Part shown: positions 1 through 7,601 of the stretch, in pieces
How positions within the stretch are numbered: position 1 is the first letter of the stretch
Layout: every line of letters starts with the position of its first letter
Origin: Bacteroidia bacterium
GTDB taxonomy: Bacteria > Bacteroidota > Bacteroidia > J057
Reading direction: 5' to 3'
Length of the DNA stretch: 64,000 bases
Assembly (NCBI GenBank): GCA_030430575.1
Contig: JAUIKF010000004.1
Span: forward strand, 62,001 to 126,000
Made by a program: the position numbers and the translations under genes
Notes under the pieces: model-generated
Seen by the model: the letters and a program-made list of their open reading frames with translations, nothing else
Databases searched by the model: none
Told to the model about the DNA's origin: nothing

Positions 1-1
1 G

Positions 2-556
2 AGCAATCACCAAGGCGCTATTGCCTTTGTGGCGGCGATTACATACCAAAAACTAGAAGACATTATCTTGAAACTAGAGGCATCAAAGGAAAAAGCCTTA
101 TTCGTGATGCTGGACGGTGTCACAGATGTCCGTAACTTCGGCGCGATCGCCCGGTCGGCGGAATGTATGGGCGCACACGCCATTGTGGTGCCTACCCGCG
201 GCGCAGCCGCAGGCAATGCCGATGCCGTCAAGACCTCTGCGGGCGCGCTGAATCACATCCCGGTATGTAGAGAAGTGAACCTGGTTGATGCTGTATTGCT
301 CATGCAGAGCTATGGGGTTGCCGTCGTCTCTTGTACCGAAAAAGCTTCCCAAAATATCTTTGAGGAGGACTTTACAGGACCGACCTGCATTATTTTGGGT
401 TCGGAAGACAAAGGAATTACTTCTACCCTGATCAAGCGTTCTGATAAGCAAGTAAAGATTCCCTTGGTTGGGAAAGTCTCTTCGCTCAATGTCTCCGTGG
501 CCGCAGGCATGGCTTTGTCGGAAGCCCTGCGTCAGCGGGGGTATGGGGGAAAATGA
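2..556 (+). CDS. rlmB: 23S rRNA 2'-O-ribose methyltransferase, RlmB/TrmH (SpoU) family, 5'-truncated
   Basis: This is the C-terminal part of a SpoU-type rRNA ribose methyltransferase; the reading frame is open to the window edge, so the true start lies outside. The first residues read SNHQGAIAF, matching the NHQG-VA motif that precedes the catalytic domain of RlmB. The knotted SPOUT domain follows, with its three motifs: LDGVTDVRNFGAIARSAE (motif 1, with the Asn-Phe-Gly-Ala loop), IILGSEDKGI (motif 2) and IPLVGKVSSLNVSVAAGMAL (motif 3). By family knowledge it methylates a guanosine 2'-OH in 23S rRNA (G2251 in E. coli) using SAM. It converges with the GSCFA gene, and the 26-bp gap holds a small inverted repeat (560-570 / 585-595). 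TrmH-family paralogues with other rRNA targets cannot be fully excluded. Confidence 0.88.
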   Translation, partial: SNHQGAIAFVAAITYQKLEDIILKLEASKEKALFVMLDGVTDVRNFGAIARSAECMGAHAIVVPTRGAAAGNADAVKTSAGALNHIPVCREVNLVDAVLLMQSYGVAVVSCTEKASQNIFEEDFTGPTCIILGSEDKGITSTLIKRSDKQVKIPLVGKVSSLNVSVAAGMALSEALRQRGYGGK

Positions 557-559
557 TAG

Positions 560-595
560 AATGAGTGAATGGGAAAACTTGGTTATTCACTTATT
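560..595. terminator. Inverted repeat between convergent genes
   Basis: AATGAGTGAAT (560-570) pairs with ATTCACTTATT (585-595) with one mismatch. It sits between rlmB and the GSCFA gene and reaches into the last codons of the latter. It is a plausible bidirectional transcription stop, but there is no long T-run. Confidence 0.4.
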
Positions 596-1554
596 TCTGT
601 TAAACGGCGTTTGACTTCCAGGATTTCTTTTTCACATGGTATGGCTTGCTGTATGGTTTCTAGATCTTTTAACAATTTTTTCAAAAACGTCTGATAACCT
701 GATGACTGTGGCTGAAGTGGGCGATGCTTCAACGCCTTTTGGAGCTTTTGCCAACGAGTGATAAGTGCCTGTGTATCAGGAGAAAAAAAGCTTTTAGCAA
801 AACCTTCCCATATATATGCCTCGGCAGCGGATGACGGATGTGCCAGGTCGTCTGCGTAGAATCGATAATCCCGTAAATCATCCACGAGCATCTCATAAGC
901 AGGGAAATACTGAACTTGCTCAAATGCCTCTGCCAACTGATGGCAGGCGAGGCGTAAAGTCGCTTTGCTGACTGCATTTTCAGGGATGCCGTCCTTCAGG
1001 TGGCGAACTGGACTGACGGTGAGGATGACTTGCTGATGAGGCGAGAGTTCCTGGAAAAATGGAGAAAAACCTGCTACCAGTTCTTCAATTGGAAGTAATT
1101 CTTTTTGGAAAAAATCAGCTGGATACTTATGGCAATTGATGACGAGACCTTGTGTATCTTTTCTCCGATATCCCCAAGCCGACCCAAAAGTTAGGACCAA
1201 CCATTCAGCTTGTTCAAGCCCTTTTTGACTAGCCAAAGCAGCACTTTTTACTGCTTCCGCAAATGAGCCCTTATCCAGGTTGCTGAAGCTGCTGTGCAAG
1301 TCGAACGAATGCCATAAGCCATTGTACTCTGTAGACGCTGCTACTTCAGCTTTGCCTTGAGCGATTCGAAGGTGATGCAACAAAGCCATGGGGTGATATG
1401 CAATCCCCAAAGGGTTGGTTGTGGCGGAGAATTTGTTGTGAAGGAGGCGTGCGCCCATTCGCTCTGCAAAGCATGAACCCATCGCGAGCACATGCTGCTG
1501 ATGATGGATAAAATGTGCCGAAGGCTTTAGTGAGATTTCCGTTCGGAACTTCAT
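583..1554 (-). CDS. GSCFA domain-containing protein
   Basis: The product is about 323 residues and starts MKFRTEISLKP at 1554; a longer frame to 1671 exists, but family alignment favours this Met. The eponymous motif is visible near residue 28 as MGSCFAERMG, followed by NPLGIAYHP and the block VLTFGSAWGYR, and later VSPVRHLKDG and DDLAHPSSAAEAYIWEGF. GSCFA is a conserved family, mostly found in Bacteroidota, that resembles SGNH/GDSL hydrolases: the GS in GSCF takes the nucleophile position and D-x-x-H near the C-terminus the other catalytic positions. The substrate is unknown. No signal peptide is seen, so it is probably cytoplasmic. It is divergent from the sigma factor gene. Confidence 0.85.
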   Translation of the reverse strand: MKFRTEISLKPSAHFIHHQQHVLAMGSCFAERMGARLLHNKFSATTNPLGIAYHPMALLHHLRIAQGKAEVAASTEYNGLWHSFDLHSSFSNLDKGSFAEAVKSAALASQKGLEQAEWLVLTFGSAWGYRRKDTQGLVINCHKYPADFFQKELLPIEELVAGFSPFFQELSPHQQVILTVSPVRHLKDGIPENAVSKATLRLACHQLAEAFEQVQYFPAYEMLVDDLRDYRFYADDLAHPSSAAEAYIWEGFAKSFFSPDTQALITRWQKLQKALKHRPLQPQSSGYQTFLKKLLKDLETIQQAIPCEKEILEVKRRLTEISE

Positions 1555-1611
1555 GCTTTTGTGTAAATTGGTTACGTTTTTGAAACTTACCCCCACCAAG
1601 ATAAAAGAAAA

Positions 1612-2202
1612 GTGCGATATACTGACCAACAAATTGTAGCGGGATTGCTTGCAGGAGGTCGAGGGGAGCATTCTCTGTTAAAGCAATTATACCAAGTCCA
1701 TCAGTCTACCGTCTTTCGTTTCGTCCAAGAACAACAAGGTAGCAAGGCCGAAGCCAAAGACATTTTTCAAGAAGGAATTTTGGTCCTGTATAAGCAGGTA
1801 AGGGCAGGTAAATTTAGGGGAGAAAGCAGCTTGGGAACCTATTTGTTTTCTATTTGCAAATACCTTTGGTTTCAGAAACTGAAGAAGGAAAGCCGGCGAG
1901 CCGATTTATTGGAACGACAACCCCTCCCATTCACCGCCCAAGACATCGACCCTTACCGAAAAATGGAGGATAAGGAGCAACGTGACCTCATGTTGACTTT
2001 GTTTCAGCAAATCGGGGAGCAATGTCGCAAAGTGCTGCTATTTGCCCTATATGATGAAATTTCTATGGATGAAATTGCCCAAAAGATGGGCTTCAAAAGC
2101 GGGCAGATCGCCCGAAACAAAAAGTACAAATGCCTCAAACGCCTCAAAAAGGTGATGAATGAGCAGCCCGAGGCGCAGGCTTTGGTAAGGGAACTACGAT
2201 AA
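1612..2202 (+). CDS. ECF RNA polymerase sigma factor (sigma-70 family)
   Basis: The product is 196 residues with a GTG start. Region 2 is visible as VFRFVQEQQGSKAEAKDIFQEG and GESSLGTYLFSICKYLWFQKLKKE. Region 4 near residues 125-175 includes CRKVLLFALYDEISMDEIAQKMGF, the helix-turn-helix that reads the -35 element. It lies 10 bp before a membrane protein with a short cytoplasmic N-terminus, the normal arrangement of an ECF sigma factor with a membrane-bound regulator. The target regulon cannot be read from the sequence. The start is uncertain because no Shine-Dalgarno sequence helps. Confidence 0.85.
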   Translation: MRYTDQQIVAGLLAGGRGEHSLLKQLYQVHQSTVFRFVQEQQGSKAEAKDIFQEGILVLYKQVRAGKFRGESSLGTYLFSICKYLWFQKLKKESRRADLLERQPLPFTAQDIDPYRKMEDKEQRDLMLTLFQQIGEQCRKVLLFALYDEISMDEIAQKMGFKSGQIARNKKYKCLKRLKKVMNEQPEAQALVRELR

Positions 2203-2212
2203 TCACTTTGGG

Positions 2213-2968
2213 ATGGAGAACCACACACTGGATCGGATCGAGCAATACCTCAAGGGGAATCTTTCAGCGGAGGAGCACACCCGTTTTTCAGATGAAATAG
2301 CGGCAGATTCTGATCTGAAGGAAGAGATAGATCAGATGCAAACGATCTTAAAGATCGTCTCAGCCAATGGAGATGCGCAGTTTTTGGCGCAGCTCGAAAT
2401 GATTGACCGAGACTTGGCTACAGAGAATGGGGGCTTGGGTCGCTTGAAGCGGATTCGCTGGGTGAGTTGGGCCGTGGCAGCAGCCATCGTTGTGCTCCTC
2501 AGTACCTGGGGTATTTTCCAATGGAATAAAACGCCAGTGACGCCTGAGGACTTATTTGCGTCCCATTTTTTGCCCTATGATGCCCCTCAGCCTATACGTT
2601 CGAATAGTAGCGAGACCGCAGGGCTTCCCGTAGACTGGACTGCTTATCGAGCAGGTGACTATCAAGCGGCAGCGGATGTCCTGGTTGGGATTTCTGCTGA
2701 AGAGGATGCGCTCAGCTATTTGGCAGATTTCTATTTGGGACAATGTTACCTTATGTTAAATCCCCCTCAGCCACAATTGGCCATAAAAGCTTTCGAGCGC
2801 GTGTTAGAGAAAGATCACGATTACCGTGAGCAGGCCGAGTGGTACCTTGCTTTGGCCTATCTCAAGGCCGACGACTTGGACGATTCGCATGCACATTTTG
2901 AAGAAATAGCGACTAATCCAGATCATTTTTACCAAGAAAAAGCCGCGAAAATTCTTGAGAGCTTGTGA
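2213..2968 (+). CDS. Membrane-anchored TPR protein, probable anti-sigma partner
   Basis: The product is 251 residues. Residues 1-80 form an acidic, helical cytoplasmic segment (LKGNLSAEEHTRFSDEIAAD resembles the N-termini of Bacteroidota anti-sigma-like proteins). One transmembrane helix follows at about residues 83-103 (WAVAAAIVVLLSTWGIFQW). The periplasmic part, residues 130-251, has TPR-like helices: AYRAGDYQAAADVL, LGQCYLMLNPPQPQLAIKAFERVL and AEWYLALAYLKADDLDDSHAHFEEI. It starts 10 bp after the ECF sigma gene and is probably cotranscribed. The inference is that it senses an envelope signal and holds or releases the sigma factor. No zinc-binding anti-sigma motif is visible. Confidence 0.7.
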   Translation: MENHTLDRIEQYLKGNLSAEEHTRFSDEIAADSDLKEEIDQMQTILKIVSANGDAQFLAQLEMIDRDLATENGGLGRLKRIRWVSWAVAAAIVVLLSTWGIFQWNKTPVTPEDLFASHFLPYDAPQPIRSNSSETAGLPVDWTAYRAGDYQAAADVLVGISAEEDALSYLADFYLGQCYLMLNPPQPQLAIKAFERVLEKDHDYREQAEWYLALAYLKADDLDDSHAHFEEIATNPDHFYQEKAAKILESL

Positions 2969-2997
2969 GTCTTTGGCCATTCTGAACTTGAGCTTGA

Positions 2998-3020
2998 CCC
3001 TTCGATAGACTCAGGGCAAG
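2998..3020. repeat. 23-bp dispersed repeat, copy 1
   Basis: CCCTTCGATAGACTCAGGGC plus AAG. It is shared, in inverted orientation and with substitutions, with 19191-19213 (CTTCGA-N4-CTCAGG-N-CAAG core). It lies in the gap between the TPR gene and the methyltransferase gene. Confidence 0.55.
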
Positions 3021-3048
3021 ATTTGCATTTGAACTTTTCCAACTCCCC

Positions 3049-3882
3049 ATGCAAGACTACCTTCACCGATCCATAGACCTCGACGATCCCGCCATTGCGG
3101 ATACCTTTGACGAACTCTCCCTTTGGTCCTCCCACTTTGGGCGCCTGATGGTGACACATGTGCCGTTGAAGCATCATCAAAAGGTGCTCGATGTAGGCTG
3201 TGGAAATGGATTCCCTCTATTTGAATTGGCGCATATGATGGGGCCTACGGCACATTTGACGGGCCTTGACCCTTGGGAACCGGCACTCGCTCGCGCTCAG
3301 CGTAAAAAGGCAGCCTACGGATCTGCTAATATTGACCTTGTCTTAGGAGATGGAGCTGAAATGCCCTTTGACGCAGCGCAATTTGACCTCATCGTTTCCA
3401 ATGTGGGCATCAACAATTTTGCTGATCCGGAAAAGGTATTGGCAGAATGCCATCGCGTGCTGAAGCCCGGAGGGCAGATTTGTATGACTTCAAATGTTGC
3501 AGGACATATGGAGGAGTTTTATGAGGTCTTTGCAGATGCGCTAAAGGAGCTGGGATTCCACGATTTTTTGCCTGCTTTGGAACGTCAAATCGCGCACAGA
3601 GGGAGCGTCGAAGGCATCATTTTACGCCTGGAGGCTAGTGGTTTTGAAGTGACACAAGTGGTCGAGGATCACTTTGTCATGCGCTTTCTAGACGGATCGG
3701 CTTTGTTGAGGCATTGGCTCGTGGTTGTCGGATTTTTGGATGGTTGGCGTAGCGTAATAGGTAAAAAAAATGAAACAGCCGTATTTGCCAGAATTGAGGA
3801 AAAATTGACCCAATTGGCCGAGCATCAAGGTGAACTAAAAATGACCGTCCCTATGGTTTTTGTAAAAGGGAAGAAAGGTTAA
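3049..3882 (+). CDS. SAM-dependent class I methyltransferase
   Basis: The product is 277 residues with a UbiE/COQ5-type Rossmann fold. Motif I is VLDVGCGNGFPLFELA (about residues 47-62), the acidic end of beta-2 is TGLDPWEPALARAQ, motif II is LVLGDGAEMPFDAAQFDLIVSN, and motif III is ECHRVLKPGGQICMTS. It therefore binds S-adenosylmethionine, but the acceptor is not evident. The C-terminal part (residues 180-277) is less conserved and probably forms the substrate lid. It is followed on the opposite strand by a permease gene, with a tandem/inverted repeat between them. The context gives no pathway. Confidence 0.85.
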   Translation: MQDYLHRSIDLDDPAIADTFDELSLWSSHFGRLMVTHVPLKHHQKVLDVGCGNGFPLFELAHMMGPTAHLTGLDPWEPALARAQRKKAAYGSANIDLVLGDGAEMPFDAAQFDLIVSNVGINNFADPEKVLAECHRVLKPGGQICMTSNVAGHMEEFYEVFADALKELGFHDFLPALERQIAHRGSVEGIILRLEASGFEVTQVVEDHFVMRFLDGSALLRHWLVVVGFLDGWRSVIGKKNETAVFARIEEKLTQLAEHQGELKMTVPMVFVKGKKG

Positions 3883-3889
3883 AGAATGA

Positions 3890-3990
3890 AGTCTGGGGTC
3901 CGTGGTTTGTGGTCTGGTAAAGGGGGCATGGACAAACACCACAAACCACAGACTATAGACCACAAACCACAGACTATAGACCACAAACCT
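3890..3990. repeat. 21-bp tandem repeat with inverted partner between convergent genes
   Basis: A 21-bp unit (ACCACAAACCACAGACTATAG) occurs at 3938-3958 and 3959-3979, with a partial third copy at 3980-3989. Upstream at 3904-3916 lies GGTTTGTGGTCTG, which pairs with the units, so transcripts from either strand can fold into a hairpin. It is probably a terminator-like spacer. Confidence 0.7.
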
Positions 3991-3993
3991 CCT

Positions 3994-6402
3994 TCACTCT
4001 TCCCTCAACGCATCTATTGGATTCTCTGTAGTCGTTTTCCAACTTTGCAGACCAATGATGATAAGCACCAAACTCAAGATCAGGCCAGATGCAGCCAAAA
4101 AGCTTAGCAGCGAGAGGCCTGTATGATAGGAAAATTTATCTAACCAATCCTGCATCAACACATAGCTGAGCGGCCAGGCCAAAACATTTGCCAACACAAA
4201 TACTCCTATAAATTCTTTGCTGAAAAGGCCCAGCAAATGAGAAATATTGGCCCCCAGTATTTTCCTGATACTCACTTCTTTGCGTCGATGATATAGGCTT
4301 TGCAACACTAGCCCAAATACGCCCATCAAGACAATGACTATCCCCAGGAAGCTGGCAAAGTTGATGGCCTTCTTGAGTCGTGTTTCCACTTGATACATTG
4401 ACGCGACTTTATCCTCCATACTTAAGGAGACGAAGGGGACTTGGGGAAAAACTTCTTCCCAGGTTGTTGTCAATTGTTGTATCCCTGCTTGGTATTGGTT
4501 GGGGGCAATTTTGAAGGAATAATAGCGGTAAATGGGCCAGTCGGTGGCATGAACCATGATCATGGGCGCGATATCTTCATGGAGAGAAGCGAAATGGAAG
4601 TTGTCTACTACGCCGACGACGGCCCATGGAGCAGGGTTCCCCTGCACAAAAAGTTGTTGCCCTATCGGCTGCTCCCAGCCCATTTGTTGGGCCAATTGCT
4701 CGTTGATGACCAGTTGCTGACTGTTAGGAGATTGGAGAAACGTGCCTTCGAGAAGTTGGAGTTGATAGACATTGTCGTACTCAGGATCACAGACGACCAT
4801 CGTTACGGGCTGTGCCGCTTCTGCTGGGCTACCATCGGCATAGATGCTAGGCATGATGCCGACCCTTCCGTCGGGAATTTCAAAGGAAAGGGAGACTTCT
4901 GTTATTGCTGGTAATTGTTTAAAAGATTGCTTCAACTGATAGTGCTTTTCGACCCCTTCAAGGCTCCAATCTCTCGGGACCGAGGTGGCGATCAGGACAT
5001 TATCCCCAGAATACCCCAGGGGTTTTTCCAGAAAAAACCGCACTTGATCGCTAATGGTAATCGCTGAAATCAGCAGGCAGATGGCGATAAAGAACTGGAG
5101 AAAAAGCAATAAACGCTTGATCCTGAGCCCGTCTGTAGCCTTTCGGAGTTTTCCCTTAAGGGAATAGGCCGTCTCCAGCCCCGACAATACCCAGGCGGGA
5201 TAACTGCCTGCCAATAGACTGGTGGCAATGGCTACCGAGATGAGAAACCCCCAAAACATGGCGGGAGGCAAGGTCTCCAACGCCAGCATTTTTCCCACCA
5301 TTTCCCCAAAAAACGGCAAGCTCAATTCCAGCAAGGCTACTGAAACCCCAAAAGCTATCAGCGTCAGAAAGGTAGATTCAGCCAGAAATTGGAAAATAAG
5401 TTGTCGCCGATGGCCGCCTAGCACTTTGCGAATGCCGATTTCCTTGAGGCGAAGGCTTGATTGTCCAATAGTGATGTTGACAAAATTGATGATGGCCATT
5501 AGCAGGATGAAAAGGGCCACGACGGAAAGGGTCATGACCATCTTTTGCCTTCCGCCACCTCCTTGGCGGAGGTGATAACCTCGGACTGGTTCCAGGACAG
5601 TTTCAAGTTTTCCTTGAACCGTAGGCGCTGCATGCTGAGCGATGAGCGCAGCCATGGGCTCGGCGAGGTCAGCCGGCCTGACTCCTGGCTGTAGCTCTAC
5701 CAAACTCGCAATAAAGCGATTGTCCCACCATTCGTCCGCATTCTGCCCCGCAAACAAGTCTATGTTTTGCATGGATAAAAAAACAGAATAGTTGGTTTCT
5801 CCATAGTCCAAGACCGTGTTGTAGGGGGCAGACTCGATCACAGCACTGATGCGGAAATCTTTTTTGCCCGAAGGATTGGCATCTGCTTGAGAGGTTTCTA
5901 TAGTGAGTGTTTCTCCTAACACGTCTGTCGTCCCAAAAAACTTTAGGGCAATGTGGTCCTTGATCACCACAGCATTGGGGTCTTGGAGAGAGGTCGTGGC
6001 ATCGCCGCTTGCTAGTTCAAAGCCGTACATCGAAAGCAAAGAGGGATCCCCTATTTGGACGGATTCGCGAAAGTGCTTCTCGCCGTTGGAGATATTAGCT
6101 GAAATGCCGTGAATACGGTAATAATCGGCCACGAGGTGGGGGTAGTCATCTTTCATGGCCTTGGCCAGTGGCGCAAGGGTCGTGAACTGAAGACCGAGAC
6201 CTGGTTCACTCCAATTGCTTTCTATCACATATTGCCGATCTAATGCCCTCAACGAAGTATTTACGCTGATTTCATCCATTACAAATATACCGATGAGCAA
6301 AGCGCACGTTACGCCAATTGACAAGCCCAGAACGTTGATCAAGGAGTATAAAGGGCTACGCCTGACGGTACGCCAGGCGATTTTGAAGTGATTTTTTAGC
6401 AT
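3994..6402 (-). CDS. ABC transporter permease, MacB/FtsX family
   Basis: The product is 802 residues from MLKNHFKIAWRTV at 6402, chosen over a Met 13 codons upstream because family members begin this way. The first transmembrane helix is in SLINVLGLSIGVTCALLIGIFV. A periplasmic MacB-type core domain of about 240 residues follows, then an FtsX helix bundle (TLSVVALFILLMAIINFVNI; EIGIRKVLGGHRRQLIFQFL), a second periplasmic domain and a second FtsX bundle ending in NPIDALREE. This is the duplicated Bacteroidota form of the family. It has no ATPase domain and needs a separate LolD/MacB-type ATPase. It lies about 100 bp downstream of a truncated permease and is probably cotranscribed from the sigma-54-like promoter near 7375. 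Its substrate is unknown. Confidence 0.88.
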   Translation of the reverse strand: MLKNHFKIAWRTVRRSPLYSLINVLGLSIGVTCALLIGIFVMDEISVNTSLRALDRQYVIESNWSEPGLGLQFTTLAPLAKAMKDDYPHLVADYYRIHGISANISNGEKHFRESVQIGDPSLLSMYGFELASGDATTSLQDPNAVVIKDHIALKFFGTTDVLGETLTIETSQADANPSGKKDFRISAVIESAPYNTVLDYGETNYSVFLSMQNIDLFAGQNADEWWDNRFIASLVELQPGVRPADLAEPMAALIAQHAAPTVQGKLETVLEPVRGYHLRQGGGGRQKMVMTLSVVALFILLMAIINFVNITIGQSSLRLKEIGIRKVLGGHRRQLIFQFLAESTFLTLIAFGVSVALLELSLPFFGEMVGKMLALETLPPAMFWGFLISVAIATSLLAGSYPAWVLSGLETAYSLKGKLRKATDGLRIKRLLLFLQFFIAICLLISAITISDQVRFFLEKPLGYSGDNVLIATSVPRDWSLEGVEKHYQLKQSFKQLPAITEVSLSFEIPDGRVGIMPSIYADGSPAEAAQPVTMVVCDPEYDNVYQLQLLEGTFLQSPNSQQLVINEQLAQQMGWEQPIGQQLFVQGNPAPWAVVGVVDNFHFASLHEDIAPMIMVHATDWPIYRYYSFKIAPNQYQAGIQQLTTTWEEVFPQVPFVSLSMEDKVASMYQVETRLKKAINFASFLGIVIVLMGVFGLVLQSLYHRRKEVSIRKILGANISHLLGLFSKEFIGVFVLANVLAWPLSYVLMQDWLDKFSYHTGLSLLSFLAASGLILSLVLIIIGLQSWKTTTENPIDALREE

Positions 6403-6499
6403 GGAAAAGGAATTTGAACCATATAAGGAATTTAAGGGCATAGAAGGAAGAAAAGAAACCTTAAATGCGCTTATATGCCTTACATGGTTTTCTAATTAA

Positions 6500-7285
6500 T
6501 CAAACTGCTTGGAGGAAAAACGACAACTGGCCCCCTCGTCCCAGCCATCTATCAAAATTTTCTCCCAATTGGGGACGCGCATATTTTTCTACCACCAATG
6601 GCAACTGCTCCTCCAAATCGACAGGAGAAATCTCCTCATTGAGCCTCAAATAAGTGTCCATAATATGCCAAGACCAATTTTCATTGAGGTCAACGGCCTG
6701 ATGAGTGGACATAGAGAGCAACATATCGAATTGGAGGGGCGCGCAGGGCGTCATGTCATCAATGATGGCAGTGAGGGTATAGGGCTGATGATTGAGGTGA
6801 AGCTGCTGACCGAGTCGGGGATTGGGACCAAAATATCTTTCTGAACTACTTCTCGTCATCACGACAGAATAAGGCTGAGTGAGGGCATTATCTTGATCTC
6901 CCGCCTTCATTTCTACATCAAAAACCTCAAAAAAGGCCTCATCTGCACGGAAAATATGATTTTCATGAAATACTTTTCCTTCGTATCGTCCTACCGAAAA
7001 CCCTTCTGGTAGGATGCGGGTAACCGCTTTTACCTCCTCTTGAAACTCTTGCGTGAGCACATTGGCAAGTGGGGGGGGCGAAGCTACTTCTGAGGCAGAC
7101 TGCCCAGGCTGGCCTAGCAAAGCACCGACCGCATAGACTTGTTTGCCTGTCTTGTCAAGTTCTAGCTTGTGATGGGTAGAAGAATATGAGAGAATGAGGA
7201 TCGCTAAGCCCGTCAAGCTGATCATACTAATGATCCAGAAAAGCGGTTTGTAGCGCCAATTGTGTAAGGGAGACATACCTTCCAT
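6500..7285 (-). CDS. Half-length permease-like protein (MacB periplasmic core domain only)
   Basis: The product is 261 residues. One N-terminal transmembrane helix (about residues 15-34, LFWIISMISLTGLAILILSY) is followed by a MacB-type periplasmic core: EVKAVTRILPEGF, FRADEAFFEVFDVEMKAGD, YSVVMTRSSSERYFGPNPRLGQ and YTLTAIIDDM. It ends at GGQLSFFLQAV, the point where full-length relatives continue into the FtsX helix bundle. Only 97 bp separate it from the next gene, so the missing two thirds are not present in another frame. A second Met lies at 7276. It is either a deletion remnant or an accessory subunit. It is the first gene behind the sigma-54-like promoter and tandem palindromes (7375-7491), which argues that it is still expressed. 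Confidence 0.72.
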   Translation of the reverse strand: MEGMSPLHNWRYKPLFWIISMISLTGLAILILSYSSTHHKLELDKTGKQVYAVGALLGQPGQSASEVASPPPLANVLTQEFQEEVKAVTRILPEGFSVGRYEGKVFHENHIFRADEAFFEVFDVEMKAGDQDNALTQPYSVVMTRSSSERYFGPNPRLGQQLHLNHQPYTLTAIIDDMTPCAPLQFDMLLSMSTHQAVDLNENWSWHIMDTYLRLNEEISPVDLEEQLPLVVEKYARPQLGENFDRWLGRGGQLSFFLQAV

Positions 7286-7374
7286 AAGCTTTCTGTGGTT
7301 TGAAAGAATAAGAGTGGAGGTTGATCAACAAATGATCTTTCATGGATTTTGCCAAATGTCTACTTAAAATACGC

Positions 7375-7389
7375 GCAAGGATTATTCCA
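7375..7389 (-). promoter_or_regulatory. Sigma-54-type -24/-12 promoter candidate for the permease genes
   Basis: On the minus strand the sequence is TGGAATAATCCTTGC. The -24 GG (7387-7388) and -12 GC (7375-7376) are separated by exactly 10 bases, as required for sigma-54, and TTGC matches the -12 consensus. Expected transcript start is near 7363, giving a leader of about 78 nt. Two tandem palindromes lie 66 bp upstream of the GG. Confidence 0.6.
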
Positions 7390-7453
7390 CCAAGTCAATT
7401 ATCTGATAGTCAGTTGGTTATAGTTCGTTGTTGGGTGAATCTTGCTAATATTT

Positions 7454-7491
7454 GTTCCATATTGGAACGAATTATTGTTTCATATTGAAAC
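7454..7491 (-). promoter_or_regulatory. Tandem palindromic operator (activator site) upstream of the permease genes
   Basis: Two 15-mers with 6-3-6 symmetry: GTTCCATATTGGAAC (7454-7468) and GTTTCATATTGAAAC (7477-7491), separated by 8 bp, so their starts are 23 bp apart. The position, about 90-130 bp upstream of the predicted start, suits an NtrC-type enhancer-binding protein. The same arrangement occurs at 58525-58562. Confidence 0.7.
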
Positions 7492-7500
7492 AGGGAAGAA

Positions 7501-7597
7501 GTTTTGAGTTTTGGGTTTAGTGTTTTGGGTTGTATTTCGCGTCGAACGTTTAGCGGAACGTGTCGTGGACCTGAACGAAAAACTCAAAACCCCAAAC
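7501..7597. repeat. Low-complexity inverted repeat
   Basis: GTTTTGAGTTTTGGG near 7501-7516, with a second TTTTGGGTT, is answered by AAAACTCAAAACCCCAAAC near 7578-7597. It lies just after the stop of the TrpF-like gene on the minus strand and could fold as a terminator. The remaining 7286-7375 stretch holds no gene. Confidence 0.6.
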
Positions 7598-7601
7598 ATT
7601 C

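Noticed and set aside
3938-3989. 21-bp repeats considered as a CRISPR-like array
   Set aside because: The units are directly adjacent without unique spacers and no cas genes are present.
4441-4914. 157-codon plus-strand open frame inside the permease gene
   Set aside because: It lies wholly antisense to a strongly supported permease gene and has no family features; it is a shadow frame.
7340-7360. TTGGCAAAATCCATG (minus strand) as an alternative sigma-54 promoter
   Set aside because: The -12 GC dinucleotide is missing, whereas the element at 7375-7389 has correct GG/GC spacing.
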